Assembly: GCA_905147135.1 (NCBI GenBank)
Contig: LR990050.1
Coordinates: 7,080,501-7,144,500, forward strand
Origin: Blastobasis lacticolella
Lineage: Eukaryota; Arthropoda; Insecta; Lepidoptera; Blastobasidae
Length of the DNA: 64,000 bases
Direction of reading: 5' to 3'
Shown: positions 10,585 through 20,627 of the stretch, in pieces
Numbering within the stretch: position 1 is the first letter of the stretch
Layout of the letters: every line of letters starts with the position of its first letter
Made by a program: the position numbers and the translations under genes
The notes under the pieces: model-generated
What the model was told of the DNA's origin: nothing
The model's database searches: none
Seen by the model: only the letters and a program-made list of their open reading frames with translations

Positions 10585-11078
10585 ATAGATACATACTTAA
10601 ATATTTTCTTAACTTCTGAACCGATTTTAATGAAACAAAGATAAGAACCATCTCCATTAAACTGGCTTTTAAAACATATAGAAAACCGCATCCAAATCAG
10701 TCCATCCGTTCTGGAGCTACGATGCCACAGACAGACACACACATAGTTACAGACACATATGTAGTTTATTTAATATATATATTTTAAACTATTTTACAGA
10801 CAGACAGACACACGTGTAGTTTATTAAATATATATATTTTAAACTATTGCGCACGTCTCATCCCCTATAATCTATAATGTCTGTCTTCTATAGGCCTGCT
10901 GGAAGAGATTTCTTCTTTGTCTTGTATTTATTCTATATAGACTTGTAGTTCTATGTCTTTAATTTTGTCATTTCTGTATACTTTATATTGTGTGCAATAA
11001 ATTGTTAAATATAGTTTGAAGTGTGAATCTACACGTCAAACTTATAACACCTCTCTTTTCCGTCGGTGGTTAAAAAGG
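10585..11078 (+). repeat. Short interspersed repeat, family F, interrupted
   Basis: Blocks shared with 17739-17930 occur in the same order: AAATATTTTCTTAACT, GATTTTAATGAAACAAAG, AAAACCGCATCCAAATC, GGAGCTACGATGCCACAGAC and, after an interruption, TTATAACACC and CCGTCGGTGGTTAAAAAGG. The interruption (about 10744-11035) holds a roughly 45-base tandem duplication and an AT-rich segment with GTGCAATAAATTG, resembling a polyadenylated retroelement 3' end. Confidence 0.55.
10752..10848. repeat. Imperfect tandem duplication, about 45-bp unit
   Basis: Two neighbouring units share GTGTAGTTTATTAAATATA-like sequence and ATATATTTTAAACTATT, separated by a short CAGACAGA run. They lie inside the interruption of the family F repeat. 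Confidence 0.7.
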
Positions 11079-11959
11079 AACCAAAAACTTTAACAAATGA
11101 ATACCAGCTATTCGCACTTCAACCATTGGCGGATACAAAACAACAAAATGTGAATGGAAGTAAGTGAAATCCATTAGTATATTGCGATTCCGATTGGCAG
11201 AGTGAAATAGGCGTGATGCCAACTCACCGACGCATTGTCCGTTGACAGATCAAGAATGGATCTCTCCCCAACCCTGAATGGAGGTGGGACAATCTTTTTA
11301 TAGCAACCGTGGCGTTTACAAAGGAAAAACTCATTCGAAAGCAACTTCGTTCCTTCATTGAGTTGCATTAAAATTGTAGCGTTGGGGTGAACTTCCCCTA
11401 TACAACTTTCTGTAGAAATATATAGCGGATGCTGTATAGTTAGGTACGAATGTTGGACAGGTTTTCAGTCCGCGTTTTATTTTCTACCTTACTGTTTATC
11501 ATTAGGCTATCGCTAAGCTTGTCTACCACCTTATAGGTATAAAAATATTATTACTATTCAACATGGAGCGTAATTAAGTACTTTAGGCACCTATGTATCT
11601 TTACTTTGAACGAGTAAAGAACGTTCGCGTTAATAAGTCCTGCTATCTTATTATTCTTACAAAACATTGTATTTATATGTTAAGCTGTGGAACTCCTAAC
11701 TTAGTTAGGTCTGTTTCCTAATTGACATAACGAATATCAGCATGCTCGGCTACGGCATCATAACGGCAAACCCAACTGTTAATTCACTAGAGCTAGCGAG
11801 TACACCATCCTAAGGTCTTACAAAATTTGCACTAAATACTACTACTGTTGAGTCCAAAAATTAAAAATGCATGACGTTGCACTGTTCCTGAAAGGTTTAT
11901 TTTTATTTAAGACAAAGCCTCCAAATGGGTACCTCAATAGCGGGTCATGATTATGCGTC
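11079..11959. other. Unique non-coding stretch
   Basis: No gene or repeat family recognised. Confidence 0.4.
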
Positions 11960-12064
11960 TATTATATTTGACTAAATTCAGTCGTCTAAATTCAGAAACA
12001 CTTTAATTTGCTCTCGAGATTTTTGCTTCTGAATTTCAAGGACTGAATTTAGTCAAATCTAATA
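11960..12064. mobile_element. Fold-back element (tiny MITE) with 32-bp arms
   Basis: Bases 11966-11997 and 12027-12058 are inverted copies with about four mismatches (shared ATTTGACTAAATTCAGTC and AAATTCAGAA), separated by 29 bases. Similarity extends a few bases further out. It would fold to a long hairpin in RNA or single-stranded DNA. Confidence 0.65.
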
Positions 12065-12765
12065 AGTCCATTGGTCTCAAATTGCACATTACATTTATTT
12101 AACCAATATCTACTCTAACGTCTCGGAAGCTACCTATACGACCAAACATAGTCTAAAATCTCCATAGACAACACGCAGACGCCGCCATGTCTAACCATGC
12201 ACAACGCCACATTTACTTGCCTCCTTATTAGCCACAGCCGACGACTCCACTGTAACAACAAAAAAGGAACATGTCCAAAGTTTGTTCTCGGGGGGCCAAC
12301 ACAAATTACACGCTACGTCTAAACACAGCTAAGCTTAATTAATCTGAAAAATCCTCCTTTATTTTTTCCACACATTTCGTGGTACTGCGCTCCGGCCACT
12401 TACCGCGATGCCCGGCCGTTTCGCTCTCATGCTATGGTTGGGTGAATTATTTATTACTAAGCAGTTACTTACGTCGTCTTGCATATTCGTCACTAAGTAC
12501 ATCATGGCACGTCTGCTTTCTTAAATAGATTGCAGAATTGCATAATAGTGTACAAACATTGCATTACAATTATTATTGGTAATATTAGTCAATTATTCAT
12601 TTACGTGTGTACTTAATAGTGAAGGACTCCCCAAACTTCGTCTGTCTTGGACTTGTTGATGTCATGGGAAGTTCAAAATAGCATTAGAAAAGTCCTGTAC
12701 CTGTGAACTTTAACAACACGCATGTTGTATGCCTGTAATGTGGATGAAATTTCAATTAAATAAAT
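12065..12765. other. Unique non-coding stretch
   Basis: No gene or repeat family recognised. Confidence 0.4.
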
Positions 12766-13027
12766 AACCGTGTGGTGACCGGCAGAGTAGAATAGCACCA
12801 ACCCCTTACACTCGTGGGTGTCGTACAAGGCGACTAACGTTAAGAGGCAAAATATCTAGTCTCCATAAACTGGAAAATGGGCAGCAGCGTTTTTCATTGT
12901 TATGTTTGCAACACTGCGATCTCCAACCCGCCTGCCGAGCGTGGAGATTATGGCAATAACCTCCCCTTTTGCGGGAGAGGCCCAAAGTCATGTAGTGGAC
13001 TGTTATGGGCTGTGATGTGATGATGAA
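12766..13027 (+). mobile_element. SINE-like repeat with GTGTCGTACAAGGCGACTAA core and GATGATGA end
   Basis: The head CCGTGTGGTGACCGGCA, the core TGTCGTACAAGGCGACTAA, a CCCCTTTTGCGGGAGAGGCC segment and the end TAGTGGACTGTTATGGGCTG followed by a GATGTGATGATGA run are typical of a common lepidopteran SINE-like repeat that ends in a trinucleotide tail. This assignment rests on recognition of the word order, not on an internal second copy. Confidence 0.55.
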
Positions 13028-13079
13028 ACACTAAATAACTTTGGCATGTAAAACTGACTGAAGAGGCACCTATTAGAGA

Positions 13080-13428
13080 TTTTTTTTTATGTTATACTGT
13101 AGGCAAACAGGCAAGTGGGCCACCTGATGGAAAGTGGTCACCACTACCTATAGACATTAGCAACACCAATAGTATCGCCAATGCGTTGCCCACCTCTATA
13201 ACACGTTGCTCTGGCAGCAAAAAGGCAAATGCCCCACCACTGCCAAAGCCACGGTTCCCCAAAACCCACCCCATGGAGCACTGGAGACCTTACTAACAAG
13301 CAGAAACACAATACTATTTAAAAGAGTATTGTTTAGCTGCGGTATTCTGTAAGGTGGAGGTACTTCCGCAGTCGGGCGGCTCCAATTCGAACGGGATACC
13401 CCGCTATGCCCTACCTCTCTTAAATTAT
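13080..13428 (-). mobile_element. LINE-derived 3' element H, copy 1
   Basis: On the minus strand it starts AGAGAGGTAGGGCATAGCGG, GGGTATCCCGTTCGAATTGG, GGAAGTACCTCCACCTTACA and continues to the shared tail GTGGGCAACGCATTGGCG, CCACTTTCCATCAGGTGG and a T-run on the plus strand. A nearly identical copy lies at 40332-40694. The tail is shared with the LINE copies at 4420, 17022 and 45222 but the front differs, so two element types use the same 3' end. Short frames inside (60-79 codons) are broken remains. Confidence 0.75.
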
Positions 13429-13589
13429 ATTGCAATTATTGTTGCAACCGGTAAGTCATTTTAGAAAGGCGTTTTTATATTGTCCACCTACAGTATACCT
13501 GGAGGTCCATATCACAATCAATTCCATTACAGTACAACACAACCTCAAAGTTTAATACAAAACTGTAAAAGCATCTCACAAACAGCGTC
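13429..13589. other. Short unique stretch
   Basis: Nothing recognised. Confidence 0.3.
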
Positions 13590-13860
13590 ATGAGACTAAG
13601 CGGCTCCACCGACCGCCCAGACCCGTTCGCGTCATTCCCAGCTAAACCGGCATGTAGTTACAGTGGAAACATCTCATTACCGCGCCTCCGTTCCCTGTGC
13701 GAGTGCGGCTTAATTTCATTAGTGCGCGCCCAACGAATCGTGTGATAACTTCGTTGATGTTGCGAAGGGCACCCCGGGGACCGCGACGTCTGTTTGCCCC
13801 CGGCGCATAGTGGCGATGTGTTTATTGGCTGGGAGCACTTGTAATTGTTATCCTTGAGGA
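13590..13860. promoter_or_regulatory. GC-rich unique island, candidate regulatory element
   Basis: GC and CpG content is clearly above the surroundings. Homeodomain-like cores occur (GCTTAATTTCATTAGTG at about 13708-13724), with no repeat match in the window and no long frame. Such islands in otherwise AT-rich non-coding DNA are often conserved enhancers, but this is inference. Confidence 0.25.
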
Positions 13861-15372
13861 GAGGAGGCAGTTGTTTTACCGGTTAAATAAATACGTGACA
13901 TACTTTTTCCGGAAGGTCATTGCCTGTCATTGACTGCTCTACAGCACTTGAGCCTCCTTGTCTTTAGTGCATGGTTTATCATCTCCTCAATTCACATGCG
14001 GTTTGGAGGTTTCAGGAGGTAATAAAGAACATAATACACTACTAACCATTTTCTGAAACAAGAGTGAAAATGTACTTGTCTTGTAGTGAATATGTATTAT
14101 CTAAGCATGCTGCGTATTCTACCTTCCCATCCTTCGTTTCCTTCCTTCCTTTCGCATGCCGCAAAAAACACGTAGCGGAGTAAAAAGAATTCAAAAATAA
14201 CCTTGATTATTGTCGTAAACCTTAAGTGAGTACGCGTGAATACCAGCTTTTTCGTACAATCGCATATTTTTTACAAGTGTAACGATACGTATGTATGGTA
14301 TGTATAATTTGCAACAAAATCATATAATTTGTTTCAAAACGTAAAATCCACTAGCCAAACCGAAAACAAATATTTGAAGCTACCATTTCACAACCCAGTT
14401 TACCTTATCATGCGTCCAAATGGCAAATAAGGCGTCAACGAAGTCCGGGAATTTTAAACCGCACTGTTAACCTGGACAGTGCGTAGATTGATACACTCCG
14501 GTCATTACCATAGCTGATTGGAACCGCGTGTTGTTGCGAAATGTTCTGAAAATTGGGGACGCGGAGGCTGAACGCAAAGCCTTTGGTGCCTCTGGTGCCA
14601 CGTAATTATTGCTTTGGGACCAAAAGTACCTATAAAACTGAGGCTTTGTAAACGGGAAAGCAGGACGGTATTGCAGGTGAAATGCGTGGACTACAAATAT
14701 TTTAACGTTAATTAAATATTTATTACTACAACTAACGTTTTCGTTGTTCTCGGATTAGAAGTTATACTCGGTCCAAATCATATAAAATTCGACAATGTAT
14801 ATAAAATAATAAAGTAAGAAATAAATGGAGAATAATAAAATTAAGTAATATACCGATCCTTCTTGAGACCTAACCTGAAGCTGTCTATTAGGATATGAAT
14901 ATAGCCTCTTCGAATTTCTACTAACTGCTTAAAGTTAACAATTTAAAGACAAATATAAAGTTATAAAACTAGCTAGTTAATATCGAATTGTACAGAGTTG
15001 CACTAGGTCGGAATATCGGTCCCCGACAATTCTTATCCCCTTCCAGTCAGGTTTACTATAAATATGGAACTATTCCGTGTAATCTTAATATTTTTTAAAT
15101 TTTTGGCGCTAAATGTATCTCATGACATTCTGAAATAAATTTCGTCATTATTTCAATAATTTGCCTTATCTTTTCTTTATTATAATAAAAGCGTGATAAT
15201 TTACAATACCACGTTTTATACATATATAAATCTTCGGAAAGAAATTATATTAATAATTGTGAAAGCCGCAATAAAAAAGTATAAGAAGTAATCCGAGAAA
15301 CACGCAGAATAAAACAGCGACTTTGATTTATACTTAGGTAGATATATGTATTGATACAGAGTGTAGACTATT
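13861..15372. other. Unique AT-rich non-coding stretch
   Basis: No gene or repeat family recognised over about 1.5 kb. Frames are short in all directions. Confidence 0.4.
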
Positions 15373-15715
15373 AGTAAATAATCATCTTGGCGTTAATGTC
15401 CCGGTTGTGCTCTCGAGCACAAGGGCCCGGGGTCCGCCTTGACCATGATCCAGGCTTTAGCGATCAGGTAATTACAGTAGAACGACTGTCATCTGTTAAC
15501 CCTGCTACCAGGGGAACCTGGTCAGATTGGATCATGGTTACAAATTCAGTTGCCTGAATTTGCAGGTGTCGTCACCGTAAGAGCATCGGTTAGAATTCAA
15601 CTAATGTATATAACTCAGAAAAGAGTCATTGGTACATACATGGTCGCTGCGGAATTCGAACCCGGTACCTCTCACTTACGAGTTGGATAGTCAACCGCCC
15701 GGCCACGGACGCTCC
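15373..15715 (-). mobile_element. SINE family B, complete copy with 13-bp target-site duplication
   Basis: On the minus strand a tRNA-like head GTGGCCGGGCGGTTGAC (A-box region) and GGTTCGAATTCC (B box) is followed by CGGTGCTCTTA-like, CCATGATCCAATCTGACCAG, TACTGTAATTACCTGATC, CTCGAGAGCACAACCGGGAC and a terminal ACGCCAAGATGAT. The insert is flanked by the 13-base direct repeat AGTGTAGACTATT at 15360-15372 and 15716-15728. This is the reference copy for family B in this window. Confidence 0.9.
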
Positions 15716-16135
15716 AGTGTAGACTATTTAGTACGTAATAAAAAGGAAGACAAGAACTAGAAACAGCTTATTTTTTAATACAGTTACGTAGGCAATCGAG
15801 TTAATTCTCGATCCGTCCCTGGGTCTCAGCAAACTGAACAAATTGAAATGCTCACTGGAAGTGTGACAGATTTCGACGCGGTCCGCTAATTGGCTTATTC
15901 GACCGTCCAACGATGCTTAATTCGCTATTTAAAATGTTTTATTTTTGGGAAATCGAGAATTTCCTCTGCAAATTGGTTGACGTTCCGATTTAGCTACGGT
16001 ATTAAATAAAAATAACAATTGATATGAACTATTTATTCATGGAGAGCGATAGATTTTAAGAAAGTGTCAAAAAGGAGCGTGTGGCAAACGACGTATTTTG
16101 TGACATAGCAAAAATCGTAAGCTATAGAAAACAGA
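15716..16135. other. Unique non-coding stretch
   Basis: No gene or repeat family recognised beyond the target-site duplication at its left edge. Confidence 0.35.
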
Positions 16136-16341
16136 GTATAAAACAAAGTCGCTTCTCTCCGTCTGTCCCTTTGATCTGTGTATGTATCTAGTAACGCTTA
16201 GATCTATTAAACTACTCAACAGATTTTAATGCCGTTTTCAACAATATATAGAGTGATTCAAGAGGAGGGTTTATAAGCAAGAAAAAAGGAGTATATAAGG
16301 ATAACGTAGGTGTACGCGAACGAAGTCGCGCCAGGTCAAAT
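16136..16341 (+). repeat. Helitron-like repeat, family C
   Basis: The plus strand runs AGTATAAAACAAAGTCGCTT, GTCTGTCCC, CGCTTAGATCTATTAAACTA, ATTTTAATGCCGTTTTCAAC, AGAGTGATTCAAGAGGA, GTAGGTGTACGCGAACGAAG and TCGCGCCAGGTC. It is near full length but the terminal CTAG is lost. Confidence 0.65.
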
Positions 16342-17021
16342 AATAATAGGTAGGTAAGGTAAGTAAGGTAGTAAAAATTTATATAAATTCCAAGAAAAAT
16401 GTTCAGAACACTATAACGTCCACAGAGACGAAGTCACGATTATACACTTAACAAAGCTGACAGTGTCAACAAAAATCGACTGATACAATCACCTTCCGTT
16501 TAATATATTTATCTTAAAATAAACAGTATTTGCAATGTTCAATATATTTATTTTTGTAGTCGTGCACAATAATTTTATACTTTACATGTAAATCCTTTTC
16601 GGTCCACTGTATTCTTGTTCCACCTCTTTACCAGCTTAGTAACTATTAATGGAGTTTTGTGTTGTAATTCGGGGTATTGATCACCGTGAAAGAGGTCAGG
16701 ATCGAGAAGTCGAGAGTCGGGACCGGATCTCATTAACTTCTTAATTAAGAAGGCCCTCCCACGTGAAGTGGATGCTAATTTTTAAAGCCATACTGCTCCA
16801 CTGTCCACGGTTAAATGGAATGCGTATTAAACAGGTGAAGTAATTTATCACCTGTGAGTATTATGAGATTCCCATCGCTGTTTTTGTATTTTCTCGCAAA
16901 TTTTCTTACAATAATTTATTCATTATTGTAAGAGAATATTAATTATAATATTCACTGCTGAGTCACCTATTCCTCCGTAGTACGTGATATCCCTCGCAGT
17001 GTATCTTAAAATTATATCTCT
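16342..17021. other. Non-coding stretch
   Basis: It holds a GTAAG-rich run at 16350-16373 and a 12-bp-arm inverted repeat at 16904-16933 (TCTTACAATAAT and its complement). No gene recognised. Confidence 0.35.
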
Positions 17022-17208
17022 AGCCGCAGTCCAGTGCCCAACCATAGTGTTTCCATTGGGATCTTTTAAGAGATATAATTATAGGTATCTTCAGAGGCGG
17101 GCAACACATTACTTGGCGTGTTATTATCCATAGGCGGCGGTGACCACTTTAAATCAGGTGGTCCGCTTGCCTGTTTGTCTGCCGTACCTATAACAAAAAA
17201 AACATGTT
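17022..17208 (+). pseudogene. LINE 3' end, degraded
   Basis: It matches the 4420-4680 copy from the CAACCATAGTGTTTCC block through TCTTCAGAGGCGGGCAAC, CATAGGCGGCGGTGACC and CTTGCCTGTTTGTCTGCC to an A-run. The coding part is only the last few codons and is broken. Confidence 0.65.
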
Positions 17209-17738
17209 ATATCAGTCAAACAGTCACGAGATGTAAATTAGGAACATAATAATTTTCCATATCCACATACCCAAATAGCCATAGCCTGTAAAGGATCCAC
17301 AATTAATGAGCCTAAATTAACGTGCACGGAAATTCACATTATCCGAAATTCGGCTTAACTAAACCTCAAATATGCTTAAGTTTGGGTCGTTATACGTGAA
17401 CATCGGGACACATTACCATTGGGGCTAATAGCCAATATCGCCCAAAATTGCCATCCTAACGGTATTTCTGCGTGCAATAATAAAATCCATAATTCCGATA
17501 TCTAATCGGTTTTCCTTCCGAGGACAATTTTCGAGGATAATTTCGCTGACAAAACTACGACGTATATACCTACCCGCCATTTTGTAATATGGCCATTAAC
17601 CTAATTAATTTCTTCCAGTATTTTAATCAAAATAAATGTTCAAGTTACGAGAATAGATTGCCTGAAAAGACAAAGTGAAGAAATATAACCTAATCGGCAA
17701 AAAAATGTCGGATAACGCCTGACCAAGATTACTTAATC
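17209..17738. other. Unique non-coding stretch
   Basis: No gene or repeat family recognised. Confidence 0.4.
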
Positions 17739-17930
17739 TCAAATATTTTCTAAACTACAGATGCGATTCTAATGAAACAAAATTCTTAACCATTTCGATT
17801 AAACTGACTTTCAAATAAAGAAAACCGCATCCAAATCGGGCTATTTGTTCGGGAACTACAATGCCACAGATACATAGATACACATATGTGTTATAAACAC
17901 CCCTCTTCTTCCGTCGGAGGTTAAAAAGGT
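17739..17930 (+). repeat. Short interspersed repeat, family F
   Basis: It carries AAATATTTTCTAAACTACAG, TTCTAATGAAACAAAATTC, AAAACCGCATCCAAATCGGG, AACTACAATGCCACAGATAC and the end CTTCCGTCGGAGGTTAAAAA. This is the uninterrupted counterpart of 10585-11078. Class is unknown; no coding capacity. Confidence 0.6.
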
Positions 17931-18264
17931 ATCATGTCAAATAAAAACATTTCGATCAGTCACTATGTATTTTTAATTTAAAAGAAAAACGTAAAGGACG
18001 TATTTCCGAAAGGCGCGTATCCAATATTGTTGGCTTTAACGATGTTTTCATAGCAAACAAAAGCCTTAATTTTATTAACCGCGTCCCACATCGACGATGT
18101 TAGCTTTACCTACTTGGGATTGTCAATAAGTATACCTATACGTGTACCCTATCCTACACACGTGTCCACGGACTCTGTCTTATTTACTGTGGTTTCGTTT
18201 TTTTGATGCGCCCATAGAAGGAAAATTTAGACTATTGATAAACAAAGCTGTAAATATTTATTTT
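17931..18264. other. Unique non-coding stretch
   Basis: Nothing recognised. Confidence 0.35.
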
Positions 18265-18470
18265 ACAACTAAACGTTTTTCTTATGTCATCTATACATAA
18301 TATAAAACAAAGTCGCTTCCCGCCGTCTGTGTCTACTGTACGCTTAGATCTGTTAATCTTCGCAACGGATTTTAATACGGTTTTCAACAATAGATAAATT
18401 GATTCAACAGGAAAGTTTATGAGGCAGAAAAAAGGGTAGAAAGGGATAAAGTAGGTGTACACCGAACTTT
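18265..18470 (+). repeat. Helitron-like repeat, family C
   Basis: The plus strand includes a longer 5' part, TATGTCATCTATACATAA, shared with the 26148-26631 copy, then AATATAAAACAAAGTCGCTT, ACGCTTAGATCTGTTAA and the GATAAAGTAGGTGTAC block. The 3' end after ACACCGAAC is lost. The shared 5' part shows that the family extends beyond the usual AAACAAAGTCGC start. Confidence 0.65.
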
Positions 18471-18864
18471 TACTTTAATGTATTACTCCACCTGCTGACC
18501 CTCCTTGACTCAAAGTACTTACGAAAGGCGTACGTAGGAATGCCAAATTACAATTTTCCCAAAATAGGGCTATTTACGTTTACAAAATGTATGAGGATAA
18601 ATAGTCCTTTTAACCTCGAAAGATGGCACAAAAAAATATATTACGCAGTAAAATTAAGTGTCAAGGGAAATGATGTATGAACCTCTGGAGAAGCTTTACC
18701 AATTCTGACCTAAATAAGGCAGGTATTGTTTGAATACTCTTATTTCTCACAATAATGACAGCTAGTATATTAATAAATGTAATAATAACCAAAAATGTTA
18801 TTCAGAATGATAGGTAATTCAATAAATAAAAAACGCGTCCATGCATTTCTTGTGCGTTTTTTTT

Positions 18865-19060
18865 ATAATTAGTCTAGCCAGACATTTGACCGCCATCTCA
18901 CCTGGTGGTAAGTGACGATGCTGCTGATGAACAGCCTATTCATTTTTACCTCGAAGGCGTCTAGATTATAATGATTAGGGAACAAACTCACAGTACTTAG
19001 CCGTACGCATTATAAAGGATGATCTAAGTTGGTTACAACTTATTGGGGCCAGTGACTTTG
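18865..19060 (-). repeat. LINE-like remnant I, copy 1
   Basis: The part with GGCGTCTAGATTATAATG, GGGAACAAACTCACAG and TAGCCGTACGCATTATAAAG corresponds to GGCGTTCAGATTATAA, GGGAACATACTTGCAG and TAGTCGTACGG in 40086-40331. In that copy the minus strand encodes the broken LINE C-terminus WNTLPASMFP. The left edge has the LINE-tail phrase CACCTGGTGGTAAGTGACGA. Confidence 0.45.
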
Positions 19061-19485
19061 GGGCGTAAGTATAAACTTCTTTAATCATTCTTACAGACAG
19101 TTTCGGAACCCTGGAAAGAAACATTCTGAACCTATGTACCCTACTCTTAGCTGCATTTTATCACCAGATCCTGGAAAGCTGCAGTAAATCCTGAGTTCCA
19201 CGGGTACCCGAGCAAAACGCTGTCGTCACATGTCTGAGACTGATTGGAGACTCAAATAAATTCCCGTCGTAGCCGACTCGGCGCTTGTTCCCGCGGGACG
19301 TGATACGAATACTGCTAAACGCCCCCTTTATATAAGAATAGCAAGCACAGAAATAAATCCTAGGATAGACATTGGGATGCTGTTTCTTAGAATCAGAGGG
19401 TAAGACTCATTTTGGGTCGATGCGTCATGGTGGTGTGTGTGTGTGTGAGTAAACGTTGGGCGCCTGAAACATCTATTTCTATTCA
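19061..19485. other. Unique non-coding stretch
   Basis: Nothing recognised besides a short (GT)n at 19433-19448. Confidence 0.35.
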
Positions 19486-19676
19486 TAGTATAAAACTAAG
19501 TGGCTTCGCGCCGCCTGTCGCTATGTGTGTATCTTCTATGTATGTAGGGTAAAAGCCGGATACGCTTATATCTTTTAAACTACGCAACGAATTTTCTGAG
19601 TGATACAAGTTTATAAGCAAAAAAAATTTGTAGGTAAAGTAGGTGTACGCGAATGAAGTCGCGCCGGGTCCCCTAG
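19486..19676 (+). repeat. Helitron-like repeat, family C, best-preserved 3' end
   Basis: It begins AGTATAAAACTAAGTGGCTT, includes TATCTTTTAAACTACGCAAC and AAAGTAGGTGTACGCGAATG, and ends AGTCGCGCCGGGTCCCCTAG|T. The GC-rich stretch followed by CTAG and a T is what a Helitron 3' terminus looks like. The middle is shorter than in other copies. Confidence 0.65.
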
Positions 19677-19689
19677 TTCTTTCTACATG

Positions 19690-19998
19690 CACCAGTAGCG
19701 TAATGGCTAGGGGTTGGCCTCGTTAGTGAGAGGTACCGAATTCGATCCCCAGTGCCGCTATGTACCATTGTTATTTTACTGAGTTCTATAAATAAGTTGT
19801 ACTCTAACCGGTGCTCTTACGGTGAGAGAAAACATCAAGCGACTGAATGTGTAACCGTGATCCAATCTGGTTAGGCTCTCCTTTTAACGGGGTCACGGCG
19901 GTCAGATGGCAGCCCCCCGCTCTACTGTGATTACCTGATCTGCCAAATCCTGGGTTATAGTCAATGGTGGATCGGGCCCTCACGCGCGCCCTTGGTAT
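19690..19998 (+). mobile_element. SINE family B, near-complete copy
   Basis: The head ACCAGTAGCGTAATGGCTAG with B-box region GAATTCGATCCCC is followed by TGAGTTCTATAAATAAGTTG, CGGTGCTCTTACGGTGAGAG, GTAACCGTGATCCAATCTGG, CTGTGATTACCTGATCTGCC and CGGGCCCTCACGCGCG. It lies 13 bases after the Helitron-like repeat, so two elements stand head to tail. Confidence 0.8.
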
Positions 19999-20047
19999 GT
20001 AAATATTATTTATTGAAATGTGTACCTACTATAATTGTTATTGTAAT

Positions 20048-20245
20048 AAAAGTAAGCGACACTGATCAGCGGCAGCGCGCTTGCGGGATTGATAACCAAG
20101 GTTAAGCAATGCTGTCAACGTCCCAGAACTAAATGGGTAACCGTTTCGTACTTCGAGGATAGTCGAATTTTAGCACGGCAACGAGCTTGCCATTCATTAG
20201 GTGTGCTTCCTTGAGCAGTTTAGAGCCCCGTCACAGTATTTAATT
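20048..20245 (+). mobile_element. 5S-rRNA-derived SINE, copy 1
   Basis: The head ATTGATAACCAAGGTTAAGC followed by AACTAAATGGGTAACCG resembles the internal promoter of 5S rRNA (animal 5S has CCGAAATTAAGCAACG in the box A region and TTGGATGGGTGACCGCC at box C), in the correct order and roughly the correct spacing. The body continues with ACTTCGAGGATAGTCG, TTAGGTGTGCTTCCTT. A second copy is at 39194-39430. 5S-headed SINEs form the SINE3 class; they use the type 1 pol III promoter. This is not a functional 5S gene because the 5' and 3' stems are absent. Confidence 0.6.
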
Positions 20246-20612
20246 ATTTTTATTATTTTATAAAAGTAAAAATAATTCACTAACAGATTTAGACCGATTT
20301 AATATAGGACGAAACAGTCCTGAGATGAGACAGATTTAAATGTTGTTGTTTTTTGTTTAGATAACAAAATTGAATTATGGCCCGTAAATCTCACCAATGT
20401 TGTCATGTTAATAATTTTAAAGTTCCTCGTGGATTTGAGCAACCCTAAACTTTCCCAATTTATATTCATATTTTAAACCTGACCGCTGGAAACTCCGCAG
20501 CCCATGTTTGCATCAAAGTTTGCTGAGCAATTTCTGATACACATAAAATTTTATGGCCCCAGGGTTAACTGAGAATGTTGTCTTCGGGAATTTCCATTCC
20601 CTTTCTCTGCAG

Positions 20613-20627
20613 AGTAAACGCTTCGAG
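20613..20627 (+). other. Candidate 15-nt microexon
   Basis: A strong acceptor (CATTCCCTTTCTCTGCAG, with a possible branch point GTTAACTGAG at 20564-20573) is followed by 15 bases AGTAAACGCTTCGAG and a strong donor GTAAGTACTT. The length is divisible by three; in phase 0 it reads SKRFE and no phase contains a stop. About 200 bases of unique, non-repeat sequence precede it. The intact LINE of opposite strand ends about 150 bases downstream. If real it marks a plus-strand host gene spanning this region; the gene is not identifiable from five codons. Confidence 0.4.

Noticed and set aside
13092..13435. Two small minus-strand proteins, with near-identical ones at 40356-40731
   Set aside because: Both are shadows of repeat element H; the frame breaks differ between copies.
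20090..20160. 5S rRNA gene
   Set aside because: Only the internal promoter region is similar; the terminal stems and the T-run terminator are absent.
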